From NCBI GenBank assembly GCA_031278075.1, contig JAITLE010000160.1, forward strand, positions 1 to 7,264: 7,264 nucleotides of DNA, read 5' to 3'. The notes under the pieces were generated by a model. That model was not told the origin of the DNA. It ran no database searches and saw only the letters and a list, made by a program, of their open reading frames with translations. The position numbers were made by a program, and so were the translations under genes. This DNA is from Bifidobacteriaceae bacterium. Its GTDB lineage: Bacteria > Actinomycetota > Actinomycetes > Actinomycetales > WQXJ01. The stretch's first letter is position 1; the number at the start of each line of letters is the position of its first letter. This document shows, piece after piece, positions 5,943 through 7,264 of this stretch.

Positions 5943-6920
5943 CTAGTTGGCGTGCAGCGCCGCGTTGAGTTCGACCGCGCGGCCGCGCGGCAACGCTTCG
6001 ACCGCGCCGGTCAGGGAGTTGCGGCGGAACAGCAGCCCATGCAGGCCGCTCAGATCAGCGGCTTTGACCCAGGCGCCGTCCGTCAGCCGGACCTTGGTCC
6101 CCGCTGTGATGTACAGGCCGGCCTCCACGACGCAATCGTCCCCGATCGATATCCCGACCCCGCTGTTCGCCCCGAGCAGCGACCGCGCCCCGATCCTGAT
6201 CCGCTCCGTGCCGCCGCCGGACAGCGTCCCCATGATCGACGCGCCCCCGCCCACATCGGAGCCTTCGCCCACCACCACGCCCTGCGAGATCCGTCCCTCG
6301 ACCATCGACGCGCCCAGAGTGCCGGCGTTGAAGTTGACGAAGCCCTCATGCATCACCGTGGTCCCCGGGGCGAGGTAGGCGCCCAGCCGCACCCGGCTCG
6401 CGTCCGCTATCCGCACGCCCGAGGGGACCACGTAGTCCGTCATCGCCGGGAACTTGTCCACGCCGTAGACCCGGACAGGCCCGCGTCCCGCCGCTTCGAG
6501 CCGCTCGCGGGTCTCCTCGAACCCGTCGACGAGGCACGGCCCCGCACTGGTCCACACCACATTCGGCAGCGCACCGAAAATCCCGTCCAGGTTGATCGTG
6601 TTCGGCCGCGCCAGCCGTTGCGACAGCAGGTGAAGCCGCAGGTAGGCGTCGGCGACGCCGGCCGGCGGGGCGTCCAAGTCGATCACCGTCCACACCGTCC
6701 GCGAGGTCAGCCCCCGCTCCACGTCGTGGCGGATCGCCGGGCCGACGCCGCTCGTCCCCGCACCCAGCGGACCCGTGCCCGCGGGGGAGGTGAGCGGGAC
6801 TGGGGCCACGGCCTGTTGCGGATGATCGACTAGGGCAGGCGCGGCGTATCGCGCGTCCAGCGCGAGCCCGTCCGCCCGCGTCCAGGAGCGCCCCTCGGCA
6901 CAGGCGAAACGTGGCGTCAT
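5943..6920 (-). CDS. dapD: 2,3,4,5-tetrahydropyridine-2,6-dicarboxylate N-succinyltransferase DapD
   Basis: DapD transfers a succinyl group from succinyl-CoA to tetrahydrodipicolinate in the cytoplasm, in the succinylase branch of meso-diaminopimelate and lysine synthesis. The product has 325 residues, close to the roughly 317 of the M. tuberculosis enzyme. The C-terminal half is the left-handed beta-helix typical of hexapeptide acyltransferases. It has YGVDKFPAMTDYVVPSGVRI (152-171), TTVMHEGFVNFNAGTLG (187-203), SMVEGRIS (205-212), VGGGASIMGTLSGGG (223-237) and LGANSGVGISIGDDCVVEAG (249-268). The acidic residue of SMVEGRIS lies in the active-site region of the family. The N-terminal half (LRLHLLSQRLARPNTINLDGIFG) matches actinobacterial DapD. 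The ATG at 6918-6920 has no good ribosome binding site: a GGAGG lies 21 bases upstream, too far, so the exact start is a little uncertain. The lysozyme-like gene follows after one base, so the two probably form an operon. Confidence 0.97.
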   Translation of the reverse strand: MTPRFACAEGRSWTRADGLALDARYAAPALVDHPQQAVAPVPLTSPAGTGPLGAGTSGVGPAIRHDVERGLTSRTVWTVIDLDAPPAGVADAYLRLHLLSQRLARPNTINLDGIFGALPNVVWTSAGPCLVDGFEETRERLEAAGRGPVRVYGVDKFPAMTDYVVPSGVRIADASRVRLGAYLAPGTTVMHEGFVNFNAGTLGASMVEGRISQGVVVGEGSDVGGGASIMGTLSGGGTERIRIGARSLLGANSGVGISIGDDCVVEAGLYITAGTKVRLTDGAWVKAADLSGLHGLLFRRNSLTGAVEALPRGRAVELNAALHAN

Positions 6921-6969
6921 GGCCCAACAGCGTACCGGGCGCCTCCGGCATGGCCCCCATGCCGGCGCC

Positions 6970-7106
6970 GTGACCCCGGGGCGTGGGCCGGGGCGGGGGT
7001 CGCGGAAGTCTACACTTCTCGTCTCTGACGGGAGAAGTGTAGGAATGGTGACGCCCGCCCGGATCGGGGTTCCGGGGGCCAGAACCAGCGCAGGCCGCTG
7101 ACCTGC
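6970..7106. repeat. Copy 1 of a hairpin-bearing intergenic repeat (158-bp period)
   Basis: This is the first of two similar blocks 158 bases apart. From 7010 to 7106 it aligns with copy 2 without gaps at 80 of 97 positions. Its core is a perfect inverted repeat: CTACACTTCTC (7010-7020), an 11-base spacer, GAGAAGTGTAG (7032-7042). The following 17 bases (GAATGGTGACGCCCGCC) are identical in both copies. A further inverted repeat, CCCGGA (7058-7063) with TCCGGG (7071-7076), follows. Upstream similarity fades near 6970 after a small indel. It lies upstream of dapD. I do not recognise a named repeat family. Confidence 0.8.
7010..7042. promoter_or_regulatory. Perfect 11-bp inverted repeat, copy 1
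   Basis: The arms CTACACTTCTC and GAGAAGTGTAG flank the spacer GTCTCTGACGG. The arms are A/T-rich compared with the surrounding sequence. They could form an RNA hairpin or a DNA cruciform, or bind a dimeric protein. On the minus strand the left arm runs into TAGACT (7004-7009), a plausible -10 box for dapD about 85 bases from its ATG, although no good -35 box is seen. Confidence 0.6.
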
Positions 7107-7132
7107 GGAAACGTGCCCCGGGCGGGTTCACG

Positions 7133-7264
7133 GTGACGGGGCGGGCCGGAGCGTGGGTCGCGGAACTCTACACTTCTCGTTCCTGGCGGGAGAAGTGTAG
7201 GAATGGTGACGCCCGCCGGAATCGGCCCCGACGGGGCCAGAAACAGCGTGAGCCCCTGACCTGC
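7133..7264. repeat. Copy 2 of the hairpin-bearing intergenic repeat, reaching the right edge
   Basis: This second block repeats copy 1 at an offset of 158 bases. The core inverted repeat arms (7168-7178 and 7190-7200) are identical to copy 1 and the 11-base spacer differs at 3 positions. The distal part differs more (14 of 64 positions after the core) and carries its own inverted repeat, GGCCCC (7224-7229) with GGGGCC (7233-7238). The similarity continues to the last base of the window, so the element may extend further and more copies may follow. Confidence 0.8.
7168..7200. promoter_or_regulatory. Perfect 11-bp inverted repeat, copy 2
   Basis: The arms are the same 11 bases as in copy 1, with the spacer GTTCCTGGCGG. 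On the minus strand the left arm runs into TAGAGT (7162-7167), again of the TAnnnT form. The unchanged arms beside a changed spacer suggest that the pairing or the paired bases matter. Confidence 0.6.

Noticed and set aside
5595..6833. Long open frame of 412 codons on the plus strand across dapD and the lysozyme-like gene
   Set aside because: It overlaps two well-supported minus-strand genes, and its composition (rich in Arg, Pro, Ala) is typical of a GC-rich shadow frame.
7045..7101. An 18-codon reading frame (MVTPARIGVPGARTSAGR) in repeat copy 1, with an 18-codon counterpart in copy 2 (7203-7259)
   Set aside because: Both copies keep the same length and frame, but most codon differences change the amino acid and the ribosome binding site is poor. 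The shared frame follows from the gap-free repeat alignment, so coding is not supported.
7058..7238. Compensatory base changes preserving a second hairpin in both repeats
   Set aside because: Both copies have a second inverted repeat, but the stems are at shifted positions (7058-7076 in copy 1, 7224-7238 in copy 2), so this is not true covariation of one stem.
6970..7264. CRISPR array
   Set aside because: The period is 158 bp with only two visible units, similarity extends well beyond a short repeat, and there are no unique spacers of 30-40 bases.

Overview
The window looks like chromosomal DNA from a high-GC Gram-positive bacterium (Actinomycetota). The GC content is very high throughout, there is a secreted protein with an LPXTG sortase signal, DapD is of the actinobacterial type, and the lysozyme-like protein carries the SLGLFQQRPSQGWG signature common in that phylum. 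All four protein-coding genes concern the cell wall.

Layout: (1) Bases 1-729, minus strand: murQ, the N-acetylmuramic acid 6-phosphate etherase of peptidoglycan recycling. Its 3' end is off the left edge. (2) Bases 730-1202: a 473-base divergent intergenic region. It has a good promoter candidate for the plus-strand gene, a palindrome overlapping its -10 box, and a leader of about 190 nt. (3) Bases 1203-4874, plus strand: a 1223-residue secreted serine hydrolase of the PBP4B/YfeW type. It carries a signal peptide, a CBM41/PUD-like domain, a catalytic beta-lactamase-fold domain, Ig-like repeats and an LPVTG cell-wall sorting signal. (4) Bases 4875-5005: a long terminator-like hairpin and a four-copy 8-bp tandem repeat. 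(5) Bases 5006-5941, minus strand: a membrane-anchored lysozyme-like protein. (6) Bases 5943-6920, minus strand: dapD, one base upstream of (5). (7) Bases 6921-7264: two copies of a 158-bp-period repeat, each with a perfect 11-bp inverted repeat, running off the right edge.

How the genes may work together: murQ next to a YfeW/AmiE-like serine hydrolase matches a gene association known from E. coli (murQ-murP-yfeW) and Bacillus (murQ-murR-murP-amiE-nagZ). The simplest reading is that the surface hydrolase trims peptides from wall material and MurQ processes the MurNAc-6-phosphate made after uptake. DapD supplies the diaminopimelate/lysine pathway, and the lysozyme-like protein may remodel the wall. 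The most unusual items are the architecture of the large surface hydrolase and the hairpin repeats at the right edge.
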